From: Ruegeria sp. HKCCA6707
GTDB taxonomy: Bacteria; Pseudomonadota; Alphaproteobacteria; Rhodobacterales; Rhodobacteraceae
Length of the DNA: 64,000 nucleotides
Reading direction: 5' to 3'
NCBI RefSeq assembly: GCF_013033515.1
Contig: NZ_WQEG01000003.1
Coordinates: 1-64,000, forward strand
This document shows positions 1 through 7,733 of the stretch, in pieces (position 1 is the stretch's first letter; every line of letters starts with the position of its first letter). The translations under genes and the position numbers were made by a program. Under the pieces are notes generated by a model that was not told the DNA's origin, searched no databases, and saw nothing but the letters and a program-made list of their open reading frames with translations.

Positions 1-2
1 TG

Positions 3-101
3 GAGAAAGAAAATGCCCGGCTGAAGAAGATCGTGGCCGAACTGGAACTGGACAAGCTGATCCTCAAAGAAAGTCTGAACTACCTAAAACCGAGGGCCTG
101 A
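3..101 (+). CDS. IS3-family transposase OrfA, C-terminal fragment
   Basis: This is the last 32 codons of a reading frame truncated by the window start, ending in TGA at 99-101. The peptide is a leucine-rich, charged helix (ENARLKKIVAELELDKLILK), which is the leucine-zipper C-terminus typical of IS3 OrfA proteins. OrfA carries the N-terminal DNA-binding part and multimerises with OrfB. The OrfB frame is open back through this region, which fits a -1 ribosomal frameshift making an OrfAB fusion. The family is clear; the exact subgroup was not determined. Confidence 0.75.
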   Translation, partial: EKENARLKKIVAELELDKLILKESLNYLKPRA

Positions 102-175
102 CGACGAGCCAACTTCGTCAGGCCGTCATTCATGCTCGCCAGAAGCTCGGCACATCAGAGCGTCGCACCTGCAAG

Positions 176-931
176 GTGGTCGGCCTTGCACGCAGCTCCA
201 TGCAATACCAGGCCGTAGAGAAGAACGATGATGCTCTTCGACTGGCCATGATCCGTCTGGCCAAGAGCTATGGCCGGTATGGCTACCGTAAGGTGGCGCA
301 GCTACTTCGGGTCGAGGGCTGGCGTGTCAATCACAAGAAGGTGGAACGGCTGTGGCGGGAGGAAGGTCTGCAACTCCCGCAGCGGCACAAGAAGAAGCGT
401 CGCCTGTACCACAAGGACAGCTCGATCATTCGACTCCGACCGACGCATCCTAACCATGTCTGGAGCGTCGATTTCGTTCACGACAAGCTGAGCAATGGGC
501 GGAGCTACAAGATGCTCACGGTTTTGGATGAATACACCCGCCAGGCGCTCGCAGTGGAAGTTCGGACCCGCATGGGTTCTGAAGATGTGCTGGAGGTTCT
601 CTACGGGCTGTTCCTGCGCCACGGAAAGCCTGATTTCGTTCGAAGCGATAACGGCCCAGAGTTCTCTTCACGGGCAACCCAGAGTTGGCTCGAGAAGGTC
701 GGTGTGAACCCGATCCGGATCTACCCGGGCTCTCCCTGGGAGAACGGATACAACGAGAGGTTCAATGGAACGCTCCGCCGCGAGGTTCTCAATTCCGAAT
801 GGTTCACAACGACCAAGCAGGCACAGATCGTGATCAATTGCTGGCTCAGGCAATACAACCACACCCGACCGCATCAGGCCCTCAACATGCGCCCACCAGT
901 CCCCGAAACTCTAGTCCGAGATGGCCCATAA
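176..931 (+). CDS. IS3-family transposase OrfB (DDE integrase)
   Basis: This is the catalytic half of an IS3 transposase. An HTH_21-like segment (about residues 15-65) precedes an rve integrase core (about 85-245). The DDE triad is visible as Asp99 (WSVDFVHD), Asp158 (RSDNGPEF) and Glu194 (ENGYNERFNG). The listed start is a GTG, but the frame is open upstream across the OrfA stop. In the cell the protein is therefore more likely to be made as an OrfAB frameshift fusion than from this codon. The catalytic core appears intact, so the element may still be active if its left end is complete outside the window. Confidence 0.88.
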   Translation: MVGLARSSMQYQAVEKNDDALRLAMIRLAKSYGRYGYRKVAQLLRVEGWRVNHKKVERLWREEGLQLPQRHKKKRRLYHKDSSIIRLRPTHPNHVWSVDFVHDKLSNGRSYKMLTVLDEYTRQALAVEVRTRMGSEDVLEVLYGLFLRHGKPDFVRSDNGPEFSSRATQSWLEKVGVNPIRIYPGSPWENGYNERFNGTLRREVLNSEWFTTTKQAQIVINCWLRQYNHTRPHQALNMRPPVPETLVRDGP

Positions 932-1163
932 CACGGGGGCTAGACAGCCGTAATTCGTTGCAGCCTGACAGAAGAATCCCTGTGCGGACGGAAGATTGAG
1001 TGCTAAATTTTTTTCTGAAAGCCATGCGGTCGATACCTTTTTAAGGTGTCCGAAATCGACAAGCTAATGCAAAGCACTAATGCTGGATCGTAGGGCAAAT
1101 TGTGGTGCCAGAAAACAGTCCGTCTGCCATCTCTATTCAAAACAATACCTTACGCGGAAAATT

Positions 1164-1249
1164 TGGTGCCCAAGGAGAGACTCGAACTCTCACGCCCGTG
1201 AAGGCGGGGGATTTTGAATCCCCTGCGTCTACCATTCCGCCACTTGGGC
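1164..1249 (-). tRNA. tRNA-Leu (CAA)
   Basis: The minus strand folds as a class II tRNA: acceptor GCCCAAG pairs with CTTGGGC, the anticodon loop is TTCAAAA giving anticodon CAA, there is a long variable arm, a T-arm with GAGTTCGAGTCTC, and an encoded CCA end at 1164-1166. It reads TTG codons. Its 3' end faces the IS3 element, so anything integrating at this tRNA would sit to the left of 1164. Confidence 0.96.
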
Positions 1250-1259
1250 CACGCACAGT

Positions 1260-1288
1260 GGATTAGCGCCAAGGATCAGGAAGGTCCA
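1260..1288 (-). promoter_or_regulatory. Predicted promoter of tRNA-Leu
   Basis: On the minus strand a -35 element TGGACC (1283-1288) is separated by 17 bases from a -10 element TAATCC (1260-1265), placed about 10 bases before the tRNA. The same TGGAC(C/G)-17-TAnnCn layout precedes both tRNA-Asn genes at 54 kb, which supports the assignment. Confidence 0.5.
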
Positions 1289-1391
1289 GAGGCAAAAAGC
1301 GCTCAAATCAAAATCTTGAGCCAACCAATGGTTGACGCCTGCGTGGCCTCGTGATTTGGCTTTCCCGGATTTGAAACGGGATTTGGCGCGG

Positions 1392-1970
1392 ATGCTGAAA
1401 TCACTTTATGACTGGACCATTCGACTGGCTGACCACCCGCACGCCTTGTGGGCGCTGGCGATTGTGGCCTTTATCGAAAGCTCTTTCTTTCCCATTCCGC
1501 CCGATGTCCTGATGATCCCGATGATCCTGGCGCGCCCGTCTCGGGCCTGGCTGATCGCGACTGTGGCGCTGGTCGCCTCGGTACTGGGCGGCTTGTTAGG
1601 CTATGCGATCGGTGCGTTTTTCTACGACAGCATCGGACAGCCTATTCTTGAAGCGATGGGCAAAGCGGATGCCATGGCCGAGTTCAATACGCGGTTCAAC
1701 GATTTCGGCTTTTGGGCGGTTCTGACTGCGGGCGTCACGCCTTTCCCGTACAAGGTGATCACGATCATGTCGGGATGGACCGGGATGCCTCTGGGCACGT
1801 TCATCGCCACCTCGATCCTGGCGCGCGCCTTGCGGTTTTTCATCGTCGCCGGGCTGCTTTGGAAATACGGGGAACCGATCCGGGATTTCATCGAAAAACG
1901 TCTGGGTCTGATGTTCACCCTGTTCATCTTGCTGCTGATCGGCGGGTTTGCGGCGGTGAAACTGCTATGA
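1392..1970 (+). CDS. DedA-family membrane protein (YqaA-like)
   Basis: This is a 192-residue polytopic membrane protein of the SNARE-associated/DedA superfamily. Members of this superfamily flip or transport lipid carriers and affect envelope homeostasis. Visible features are a hydrophobic segment with FIESSFFPIPPDVLMIPM near residue 28, a glycine-rich membrane segment, and the family motif region FGFWAVLTAGVTPFPYKVITI around residue 115, followed by two more hydrophobic stretches. I chose the ATG at 1392 over an in-frame TTG 60 bases upstream because similarity begins at the amphipathic MLKSLYDW segment. It overlaps dsbB by four bases (ATGA), so the two are translationally coupled. Confidence 0.85.
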   Translation: MLKSLYDWTIRLADHPHALWALAIVAFIESSFFPIPPDVLMIPMILARPSRAWLIATVALVASVLGGLLGYAIGAFFYDSIGQPILEAMGKADAMAEFNTRFNDFGFWAVLTAGVTPFPYKVITIMSGWTGMPLGTFIATSILARALRFFIVAGLLWKYGEPIRDFIEKRLGLMFTLFILLLIGGFAAVKLL

Positions 1971-2431
1971 CCGCGCGCAAGACCCTGATCGCACTCGCGA
2001 CAGCCGGATCAGCGGCGTTGCTGTTGGGAGCATTGGGCTTTCAGTATCTGGGTAGTCTTGCCCCGTGCAAGATGTGCATCTGGCAACGGTTCCCGCATGG
2101 TGCAGCGATTCTGATCGGTGTTCTGGCCTTTGTTTTTCCAGGGATCCGCCCCCTGCCCTTGCTGGGCGCACTGGCCGCTGCCACAACCGCCGGGATCGGG
2201 ATCTTTCACGCTGGTGTTGAAAAAGGCCTGTGGGAAGGCCCCTCCACCTGCACTTCTGGCAGCATCTCGGGACTTTCGCCCGAGGAACTGCTGAATCAGA
2301 TCATGAATGCGCCCGTCGTCCGCTGCGATGAAATCGCGTGGGAGATGCTGGGCCTGTCGATGGCCGGATGGAACGCGCTTCTGTCCGCCGGGCTGGTCCT
2401 GCTGTGGCTTGCCGCCTGGCGGTTGCGCTGA
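1967..2431 (+). CDS. dsbB: Disulfide bond formation protein DsbB-like
   Basis: This is a 154-residue four-helix inner-membrane oxidoreductase that reoxidises the periplasmic thiol oxidase DsbA and passes electrons to quinone. The first periplasmic cysteine pair is CKMC (Cys34 and Cys37, in LAPCKMCIWQR). A second pair sits in the later periplasmic loop (GPSTCTSG and VVRCDE). This CxxC plus distant Cys-Cys pattern and four hydrophobic helices define the family. The gene starts inside the dedA stop codon and is the second gene of a two-gene operon. Its 3' end lies only 3 bases from the stop of the convergent HNH gene. Confidence 0.9.
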   Translation: MTARKTLIALATAGSAALLLGALGFQYLGSLAPCKMCIWQRFPHGAAILIGVLAFVFPGIRPLPLLGALAAATTAGIGIFHAGVEKGLWEGPSTCTSGSISGLSPEELLNQIMNAPVVRCDEIAWEMLGLSMAGWNALLSAGLVLLWLAAWRLR

Positions 2432-2434
2432 GCT

Positions 2435-3022
2435 TTACTGCTCGTCCAGTTCCGCATCCCAATAGAGAAAGTCGATCCAGCTGTCGTGCAGATGGTTTGG
2501 CGGGAATTTGCGCCCGATATTGCGCAGCGCCTCGGCGTCCGGTTGACGCGGAGGTTTGGTCAGCGACATCCCGGCCTGGCGCAGCGACTTCGACCCTTTG
2601 CGCAGGTTACAGGGGCTGCAGGCGGCAACAACGTTTTGCCAACTGGTCACGCCACCGGCCGCGCGCGGCACCACATGGTCAAAGGTCAGATTGTCCCGGC
2701 TGCCGCAATATTGGCATTTGAATTCGTCACGCAGGAATAAATTAAAGCGCGTGAAGGCCACGCGCTTTCTGGGTTTCACATAGTCCTTCAAAACAACAAC
2801 CGAAGGTATTCGGATCTCGGTACTGGGACTGCGAACAACTTCGTCATATTCGGCCACGATATCCACCCTGTCCAGCCAGGCGGCCTTGATGGCCTCTTGC
2901 CAGGGCCAGAGCGACAGCGGGTAGTAAGACAAAGGGCGATAATCGGCATTCAGCACCAGCGCCGGATGCTGTTTGAGCATCCCCGGCTCTCTGACAAATT
3001 CGGTCCTGAAATCTCCGTCCAT
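2435..3022 (-). CDS. HNH endonuclease family protein
   Basis: This is a 195-residue protein with a conserved N-terminal half ([21 protein letters not shown]) and a C-terminal HNH nuclease fold. Two zinc-binding pairs, KCQYC (Cys103/106) and ACSPC (Cys135/138), frame the catalytic Asp-His pair of TFDHVVPR (115-116). It is the widespread McrA-like HNH protein found as a single chromosomal copy in many alphaproteobacteria; its physiological substrate is unknown to me. The ATG at 3022 ([10 protein letters not shown]) fits the family better than an upstream in-frame ATG at 3142. It is divergently transcribed from the pseudouridine synthase gene. Confidence 0.88.
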   Translation of the reverse strand: MDGDFRTEFVREPGMLKQHPALVLNADYRPLSYYPLSLWPWQEAIKAAWLDRVDIVAEYDEVVRSPSTEIRIPSVVVLKDYVKPRKRVAFTRFNLFLRDEFKCQYCGSRDNLTFDHVVPRAAGGVTSWQNVVAACSPCNLRKGSKSLRQAGMSLTKPPRQPDAEALRNIGRKFPPNHLHDSWIDFLYWDAELDEQ

Positions 3023-3097
3023 CACAGAATCGCTCCTCGCTCTCAGCTGCCCGTTTGTGACGCCAGAGCGGAGAGCACCCGCTCCGGTCTTATGATG

Positions 3098-3125
3098 ACT
3101 ATATATCGTGTTAAAACTCTGACAA
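3098..3125 (-). promoter_or_regulatory. Predicted sigma70 promoter for the HNH gene
   Basis: On the minus strand TTGTCA (3120-3125) and TATAGT (3098-3103) are separated by 16 bases, about 75 bases upstream of the chosen start codon. The match to TTGACA/TATAAT is five of six in each element. No experimental evidence is available. Confidence 0.45.
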
Positions 3126-3132
3126 GTCCTGA

Positions 3133-3197
3133 TTTTCCACAATATGTCGCAGACTGGTTAAGCCGAATCGGTAACAGGCTGATGACAGTTATCCACA
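3133..3197. promoter_or_regulatory. Pair of DnaA-box-like sequences
   Basis: TTATCCACA (3189-3197) is an exact match to the classical DnaA box, and TTTTCCACA (3133-3141) differs by one base. They lie on the same strand, 56 bases apart, in the intergenic region between the HNH gene and the pseudouridine synthase gene. A single perfect 9-mer is expected about once per 130 kb on two strands, so the pair is suggestive only. Function could be DnaA-dependent regulation or chance. Confidence 0.3.
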
Positions 3198-3235
3198 GGT
3201 TGCGTGGCGCTGGCTTGCAAGCTATTGCCAAGCGC

Positions 3236-3841
3236 ATGTCGTGGTTCATTCGCTTCAACAAACCCTTTGACGTTTTGCCCCAGTTTACCGATCGGGCCAA
3301 CGCGGACAGCCCGCGCAGCACGTTGTCGGACTATATCGATGTACCGGGTGTCTATCCGGCGGGACGGCTGGATCGCGACAGTGAAGGGCTGATGCTGCTG
3401 ACAGACAATGGCAGGCTGCAAGCGCAGATTTCGGACCCCAAACACAAGATGGCCAAAACCTATTGGGTGCAAGTCGAAGGCCTGCCTGATCCGGCGGCCC
3501 TGAAGGCGTTGCGCGACGGGGTCGAGTTGAAGGATGGCGTGACCCGCCCGGCGAAAGTGCGTCAGATCGACGAACCCGAAGGGATTTGGCCGCGCACTCC
3601 GCCGATCCGAGAACGCAAAACCGTGCCCGACAGCTGGATCGAACTGACCATCCGTGAGGGCAAGAACCGACAGGTACGTCGTATGACCGCCGCGGTTGGC
3701 CTGCCTACCCTGCGCCTGATCCGGTATCGCATCGGCGACTGGACATTGGACGACCTCGCACCCGGGTCGTGGGACAGCCTGCCGATGCCGTCGCTGAACG
3801 CGGCCCACCAGCGCAAACGCGACCGCCGCGCGCGTCGGTGA
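3236..3841 (+). CDS. RluE-like 23S rRNA pseudouridine synthase
   Basis: This is a 201-residue RsuA/RluB/E/F-family pseudouridine synthase, which isomerises a specific uridine in rRNA. The catalytic aspartate is Asp46 in the signature [17 protein letters not shown]. Further family motifs are KTYWVQVEG and the C-terminal [23 protein letters not shown]. There is no N-terminal S4 domain, and the short length matches RluE. The frame is open upstream, but the protein starts at the ATG at 3236 ([10 protein letters not shown]), because the family begins right at the FNKP motif. Target position in rRNA is inferred from family only. Confidence 0.88.
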   Translation: MSWFIRFNKPFDVLPQFTDRANADSPRSTLSDYIDVPGVYPAGRLDRDSEGLMLLTDNGRLQAQISDPKHKMAKTYWVQVEGLPDPAALKALRDGVELKDGVTRPAKVRQIDEPEGIWPRTPPIRERKTVPDSWIELTIREGKNRQVRRMTAAVGLPTLRLIRYRIGDWTLDDLAPGSWDSLPMPSLNAAHQRKRDRRARR

Positions 3842-3873
3842 CAATTGCGGGCCTTGTCTGCTAGGCTCGAGCC

Positions 3874-4299
3874 ATGAAAGTGTCACCGGACATACCCACC
3901 CCATCGGCGATCTTGGAAGCAGCGCTCTATGCATCGGATCTGGATGCTGCCGAACGGTTTTATGGAGAGGTTCTGGGACTGGAACAGATCCAGCGGGTCA
4001 AGGACCGGCACGTGTTTTACCGGGTCGGCGGATCGGTTTTGTTATTGTTCAACTCCGCGCAAACCGAACACCCACCACTCAATCCCGACCTGCCTGTGCC
4101 GCCACATGGCGCGCGCGGCCCCGGTCACGTCTGTTTGGTGCTGACCCGAGACGAAATCGCCGTCATGCGTAAACATCTTTTGGACTGGAACATCCCCGTG
4201 GATGCCGAGTTTGACTGGCCAAATGGTGCGCGATCTTTGTATGTGCGAGACCCTGCAGGAAACTCGGTCGAGTTCGCCGAACCGCATCTGTGGTCGTAG
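3874..4299 (+). CDS. Glyoxalase/bleomycin-resistance/dioxygenase (VOC) family protein
   Basis: This 141-residue VOC-superfamily protein has the paired beta-alpha-beta-beta-beta layout. ALYASDLDAAERFYGEVLGL starts the first module. The C-terminal RDPAGNSVEFAEPHLW contains the metal-ligand glutamate typical of the family, and HVCLVLTRDEI opens the second module. The substrate cannot be told from sequence, as the family includes glyoxalase I, fosfomycin-resistance and dioxygenase enzymes. It follows the pseudouridine synthase gene by 32 bases on the same strand. Confidence 0.8.
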   Translation: MKVSPDIPTPSAILEAALYASDLDAAERFYGEVLGLEQIQRVKDRHVFYRVGGSVLLLFNSAQTEHPPLNPDLPVPPHGARGPGHVCLVLTRDEIAVMRKHLLDWNIPVDAEFDWPNGARSLYVRDPAGNSVEFAEPHLWS

Positions 4300-4304
4300 T
4301 CTGA

Positions 4305-4607
4305 TCAGCGTAGCGGCTGCTTTTCTCCACCAACCACCCGGTAAATTTCGCTGGAAACAACACCGATTTCGCCAAGCACCCGACCAAACTCTGCCATATG
4401 AGGGGTTGCAAAATGCGCCTCAAGCGCGGCCTGATCTTCCCATTCTTCATAGACCCGAAACAGGTTGACATGGCCCAGAACCTGGCTGAATTCATAGATC
4501 AGGCATCCCGGCTCTTTCATCGTTTCCGCAACCATTATCTGCGCCGCTTGGGTCGCAGTTTCGACGTTGTCGGCGGACACTTCGACAGTTCCGGTAACGA
4601 TCAGCAT
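4305..4607 (-). CDS. Antibiotic biosynthesis monooxygenase (ABM) domain protein
   Basis: This is a 100-residue single-domain protein of the dimeric alpha+beta-barrel (ABM/YgiN) superfamily. Characteristic elements are MLIVTGTVEVSADN at the N-terminus, the GCLIYEFSQV strand and the motif EEWEDQAALEAHFATPHM. Family members include quinol monooxygenases and heme-degrading enzymes, and many have no known substrate. The start overlaps the upstream GNAT gene by seven bases, so it is the last gene of the AlkA-esterase-GNAT-ABM operon. Its function in that operon is unknown. Confidence 0.82.
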   Translation of the reverse strand: MLIVTGTVEVSADNVETATQAAQIMVAETMKEPGCLIYEFSQVLGHVNLFRVYEEWEDQAALEAHFATPHMAEFGRVLGEIGVVSSEIYRVVGGEKQPLR

Positions 4608-5104
4608 GGGCCTTCCTTTCTCAGGTCAAACCGTTTCGAGATCCTGTTGACCGGCGTGCCATCGCGCAGCTTGACGCCGTATCGCACCGAGTAGTCAACG
4701 AACCCCATCTTGTCGTAATAGCTTAACCCAAGAACGTTATCCGCCCGAATGGTCGCGTTCAGAGTGTTGAACCCAAGCGCTCTGGCCCGTGTTGTTGTCT
4801 CGGCGAACAACGCCCGACCAGCCCCGCGCAAAACCGGGTTGCGGCGGGTGAAGGTGGCGATATCGGCGCAGTCTTCGGGCAGCGCCTCGTGCACGCCAAG
4901 CCATTGAAACCCCGCAACTTCGCCCGTGTCATCCAGCGCCACGTGGCAGCACACCAGATCCGAGCCCTCTAGATAGCTTTGCGCAAACAAGACCTCGGAA
5001 AATGGGATCTCAAAGGCAGTGGTACCGCCCGCAGCGATGATATCGTTCAAGATACGACATGCAGCCGACACATCTTCGCGCATCATCGGGCGGACAAGGA
5101 TCAT
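4601..5104 (-). CDS. GNAT-family N-acetyltransferase (phosphinothricin-type)
   Basis: This is a 167-residue GNAT acetyltransferase. The N-terminal IRPMxxEDVSAACRILNDII-like segment, the central acceptor-site strands and the acetyl-CoA pyrophosphate-loop region (VLRGAGRALFAETTTRARALGF) followed by NATIRADNVLGLSYYDKMGF match the Pat/Bar subfamily. These enzymes acetylate amino groups of small molecules such as phosphinothricin or methionine sulfoximine; the true substrate here is unknown. The gene sits third in a tightly packed minus-strand operon, four bases after the esterase stop. Confidence 0.83.
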   Translation of the reverse strand: MILVRPMMREDVSAACRILNDIIAAGGTTAFEIPFSEVLFAQSYLEGSDLVCCHVALDDTGEVAGFQWLGVHEALPEDCADIATFTRRNPVLRGAGRALFAETTTRARALGFNTLNATIRADNVLGLSYYDKMGFVDYSVRYGVKLRDGTPVNRISKRFDLRKEGPC

Positions 5105-5107
5105 GGG

Positions 5108-5773
5108 TCAGAAACTCAACTTGTCGCGCATGAAGGCCAGCGCCACGCCCAGCCCATCGGGCGCTATACCGTGGCCGGTGCCTTTCATGACATGGGCGTA
5201 AACCTCTTTGAAATCTGCCGCCTGCAGCGCTTCGGCAGCCTCGGGCAGCGATTGGGGCGGTACAACATCATCCGCATCTCCGTGCACCAGCAGAATGGGC
5301 ATCCGGCTGACGGTTTCATCCGGCAGCAGGTCCGGCTCCAGCAGCCGACCGGAAAAGGCCACTATGCCCGCCACCGGGTCTTCTCGGCGCGGCGCCACAT
5401 GCAGGCTCATCATCGTGCCCTGGCTGAAACCAAACAGAACCACCTGCTCGGGCAGAACATCTTCGTCTACCATCAGGGCATCGAGGAAAGCGTTGAAATC
5501 CTCAACCGCCATTTCCATCCCGCGTCGGGCCTCTTCTTCGGATGAACCATCAATCCAGGGGATCGGGAACCACTGAAATCCGTTGGGCATGCCGGGGATC
5601 TGTTCGGGCGCGTCAGGGGCCACAAACAGCGTATCGGGCAGATGTTCGCCCAGCGGATCGGCCAGCCCCAGCAGGTCGGCCCCATTCGCGCCATAGCCAT
5701 GCACGAACACCACGACCGAGCGCGTGTCGCCCGAAACAGGCTCTTTCCGAAGCGCATTCAAAACCCGAGTCAT
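5108..5773 (-). CDS. Phospholipase/carboxylesterase family alpha/beta hydrolase
   Basis: This is a 221-residue alpha/beta hydrolase of the YpfH/Abhydrolase_2 family. The nucleophile elbow is GFSQGTMMSLHV. The strand VVVFVHGYGANGADLLGL carries the oxyanion-hole HGYG, the acid is in LLVHGDADDVVPP and the catalytic histidine lies in KGTGHGIAPDGL. All elements of the triad are visible, so it should be active on short acyl esters. The start at 5773 (MTRVLNALRK) overlaps the AlkA stop by four bases; a GTG 42 bases upstream is also in frame but lies inside the AlkA gene. Confidence 0.87.
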   Translation of the reverse strand: MTRVLNALRKEPVSGDTRSVVVFVHGYGANGADLLGLADPLGEHLPDTLFVAPDAPEQIPGMPNGFQWFPIPWIDGSSEEEARRGMEMAVEDFNAFLDALMVDEDVLPEQVVLFGFSQGTMMSLHVAPRREDPVAGIVAFSGRLLEPDLLPDETVSRMPILLVHGDADDVVPPQSLPEAAEALQAADFKEVYAHVMKGTGHGIAPDGLGVALAFMRDKLSF

Positions 5774-6402
5774 CTGATCCCTTCTCTTTGCTTTGCCACC
5801 CGGTAATAGGCCCACAAAACCCGCGCCGCAACCGAGCGCCAGGGCGACCAGGCCTCGGCCATCTGGCGCAGTTCCTTGTCCGTGGGGCGTTTGGGCAGAT
5901 TGTACAGAACGCGTGCAGCCTCTTGCAGGGCCAGATCACCCGGCGCGATGACATCCGCGCGGCCCAGCGAGAACATGGCATAGATCTCGGCTGTCCAGAC
6001 ACCGATACCCGGCACCTCGGTCAGGATGGCCACAACCTCATCGTCCGGGGTATCGCGCAGTGTCTTAAAGTCGATCCGCGCCTCAGCCAGCGCGCGGGCA
6101 TAGCGGATTTTCTGGCGGCTCAGTCCCGCTGCCCGCAGGTCGTCATCGCTGGCCCACATGATCTTGCGCGGACCGGTCAGCTTGGCATCTTGCAGGCGTT
6201 TCCAAATCGCATTGGCCGAGGCCACGCTGACCTGCTGGCTGACAATCGCGCTTAGCAATTGCGCGAACCCGTCAGGCTTGCGGCGCAGAGGCAGCGGCCC
6301 AGTTTGCTCCATCGCATAGGCCATTCGAGGGCACGCGCTGGCCAGCCACTCGGCCCCTTCGGTCACGCAGTCCGGCGTTTCGATGATACGGCCAACGGAC
6401 AT
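5770..6402 (-). CDS. DNA-3-methyladenine glycosylase II (AlkA family, HhH-GPD)
   Basis: This is a 210-residue HhH-GPD glycosylase that removes alkylated bases from DNA in base-excision repair. The helix-hairpin-helix is LTEVPGIGVWTAEI (about 128-140), and the catalytic aspartate follows at Asp156 (VIAPGDLALQ). The helical lead-in LLSAIVSQQVSVASANAIW is typical. It lacks the N-terminal beta domain of E. coli AlkA and corresponds to the shorter bacterial form. It is the first gene of a four-gene operon with esterase, GNAT and ABM genes. No LexA-type box is visible just upstream. Confidence 0.88.
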   Translation of the reverse strand: MSVGRIIETPDCVTEGAEWLASACPRMAYAMEQTGPLPLRRKPDGFAQLLSAIVSQQVSVASANAIWKRLQDAKLTGPRKIMWASDDDLRAAGLSRQKIRYARALAEARIDFKTLRDTPDDEVVAILTEVPGIGVWTAEIYAMFSLGRADVIAPGDLALQEAARVLYNLPKRPTDKELRQMAEAWSPWRSVAARVLWAYYRVAKQREGIR

Positions 6403-6501
6403 GCGCCCCCCTTCAGTCTGGCTGTCCCGCGCACGTTAGGCGCATGTGCCGCAGATGCAACCCGCTTGTGCCGTCGAAGTTTCACCGATACGCATAGGCC
6501 C

Positions 6502-7728
6502 ATGACAATGTCGACCGCCACCCCGGACAATTCACTGGCCAAACGCAATGTTGCCGTTCTGGTCGCGGCGCAGGCCATCCTGGGTGCACAGATGCCAATG
6601 ATGTTCATCGTCGGTGGGCTGGCCGGGCAGTCACTGGCTTCGAATCCCTGTCTGGCGACACTACCCATTTCTTTGATTGTTCTGGGGTCGATGCTGTCGG
6701 CCACACCCATTTCGGCGATCATGCAACGCTGGGGCCGACGCGCAGGGTTTCTGATCGGCGCCACGGCTGGCGCATTGGGGGCCTTGATCGGTGCCTATGG
6801 CCTGTTTCTGGGCTCGTTTCCTGTGTTTCTGGCTGGCAGCCTGCTGACCGGTGTCTATATGAGCGCCCACGGATTCTATCGCTTTGCAGCTGCCGACACG
6901 GCGTCGGACGACTTCAAACCCAAGGCGATCTCTTACGTCATGGCAGGCGGTCTTGCTGCCGCGATCATCGGGCCGCAGATCGTCAAACTGACCTCACAGG
7001 CCTATGTGATCCCCTTTCTGGGCACCTATCTGGCGGTCATTGCGCTGAACCTCTTTGGAGCGCTCTTGTTCTTTGCGCTTGATATCCCAACACCCGAACG
7101 CCCGGATGAAACCCATCCCAAAGGCCGCAGCCGGTTGGAACTGCTCAGAACCCCCCGCATCGCGGTGGCGGTGATCTGTGGCATGGTCTCTTACGCGCTG
7201 ATGAACCTGGTGATGACTTCGACACCTTTGGCGGTGGTGGGCTGTGGCTATACCGAGGGCGACGCCGCCGATATCGTCACCGGCCATGTGCTGGCCATGT
7301 TCATCCCCAGCTTTTTCACCGGCCATCTGATCGCACGCTTCGGCGTTGAAAAGATTGTGGCGATTGGCCTGATGATCCTGGCTGCTGCCGGAGTTGTTGC
7401 CTTGCAAGGGGTTGAACTGGGCAATTTCTATCTTGCCCTCTTCCTTCTGGGTATCGGCTGGAACTTTGGCTTTATCGGCGCAACGGCGATGCTGGCTGAA
7501 AGCCATACCGAGGCGGAACGCGGTCGGATGCAGGGCCTTAATGACCTGCTGGTCTTTGGTGGCGTCACCTTTGCTTCGGTGGCGTCTGGCGGGCTGATGA
7601 ACTGTTCGGGGGGTTCGGCAATCGAAGGCTGGACAGCCGTGAACCTGGCGATGATCCCGTTGCTGACGCTGGCGGGCGGCGCGCTGCTTTGGTTGGTTCT
7701 GCGCCCGGCCGATCCCGAAACGGCCTGA
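6502..7728 (+). CDS. Major facilitator superfamily transporter
   Basis: This is a 408-residue protein with twelve hydrophobic segments and the MFS hallmark loop after helix two (MQRWGRRAGFLIG, residues near 73), repeated in weaker form in the second half (IARFGVEKIVAIG). No transported compound can be assigned from sequence. The frame is open much further upstream, overlapping the divergent AlkA gene, but the first plausible start is the ATG at 6502 (MTMSTATPDN), with an ATG two codons later as an alternative. The stop lies five bases from the convergent squalene-synthase-like gene. Confidence 0.85.
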   Translation: MTMSTATPDNSLAKRNVAVLVAAQAILGAQMPMMFIVGGLAGQSLASNPCLATLPISLIVLGSMLSATPISAIMQRWGRRAGFLIGATAGALGALIGAYGLFLGSFPVFLAGSLLTGVYMSAHGFYRFAAADTASDDFKPKAISYVMAGGLAAAIIGPQIVKLTSQAYVIPFLGTYLAVIALNLFGALLFFALDIPTPERPDETHPKGRSRLELLRTPRIAVAVICGMVSYALMNLVMTSTPLAVVGCGYTEGDAADIVTGHVLAMFIPSFFTGHLIARFGVEKIVAIGLMILAAAGVVALQGVELGNFYLALFLLGIGWNFGFIGATAMLAESHTEAERGRMQGLNDLLVFGGVTFASVASGGLMNCSGGSAIEGWTAVNLAMIPLLTLAGGALLWLVLRPADPETA

Positions 7729-7733
7729 GGCCT

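Larger units (their letters stand above)
1..931 (+). mobile_element. IS3-family insertion sequence, left end cut by window
   Basis: The two-frame organisation of an IS3 element is visible: the tail of OrfA ends with a stop at 99-101, and an OrfB DDE integrase follows in a different frame. The left inverted repeat lies outside the window. I could not identify the right inverted repeat or a target duplication in the sequence after 931, so the right boundary is uncertain and may reach to about 1000. The element faces the 3' end of the tRNA-Leu gene, a common boundary for mobile DNA. Confidence 0.85.
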
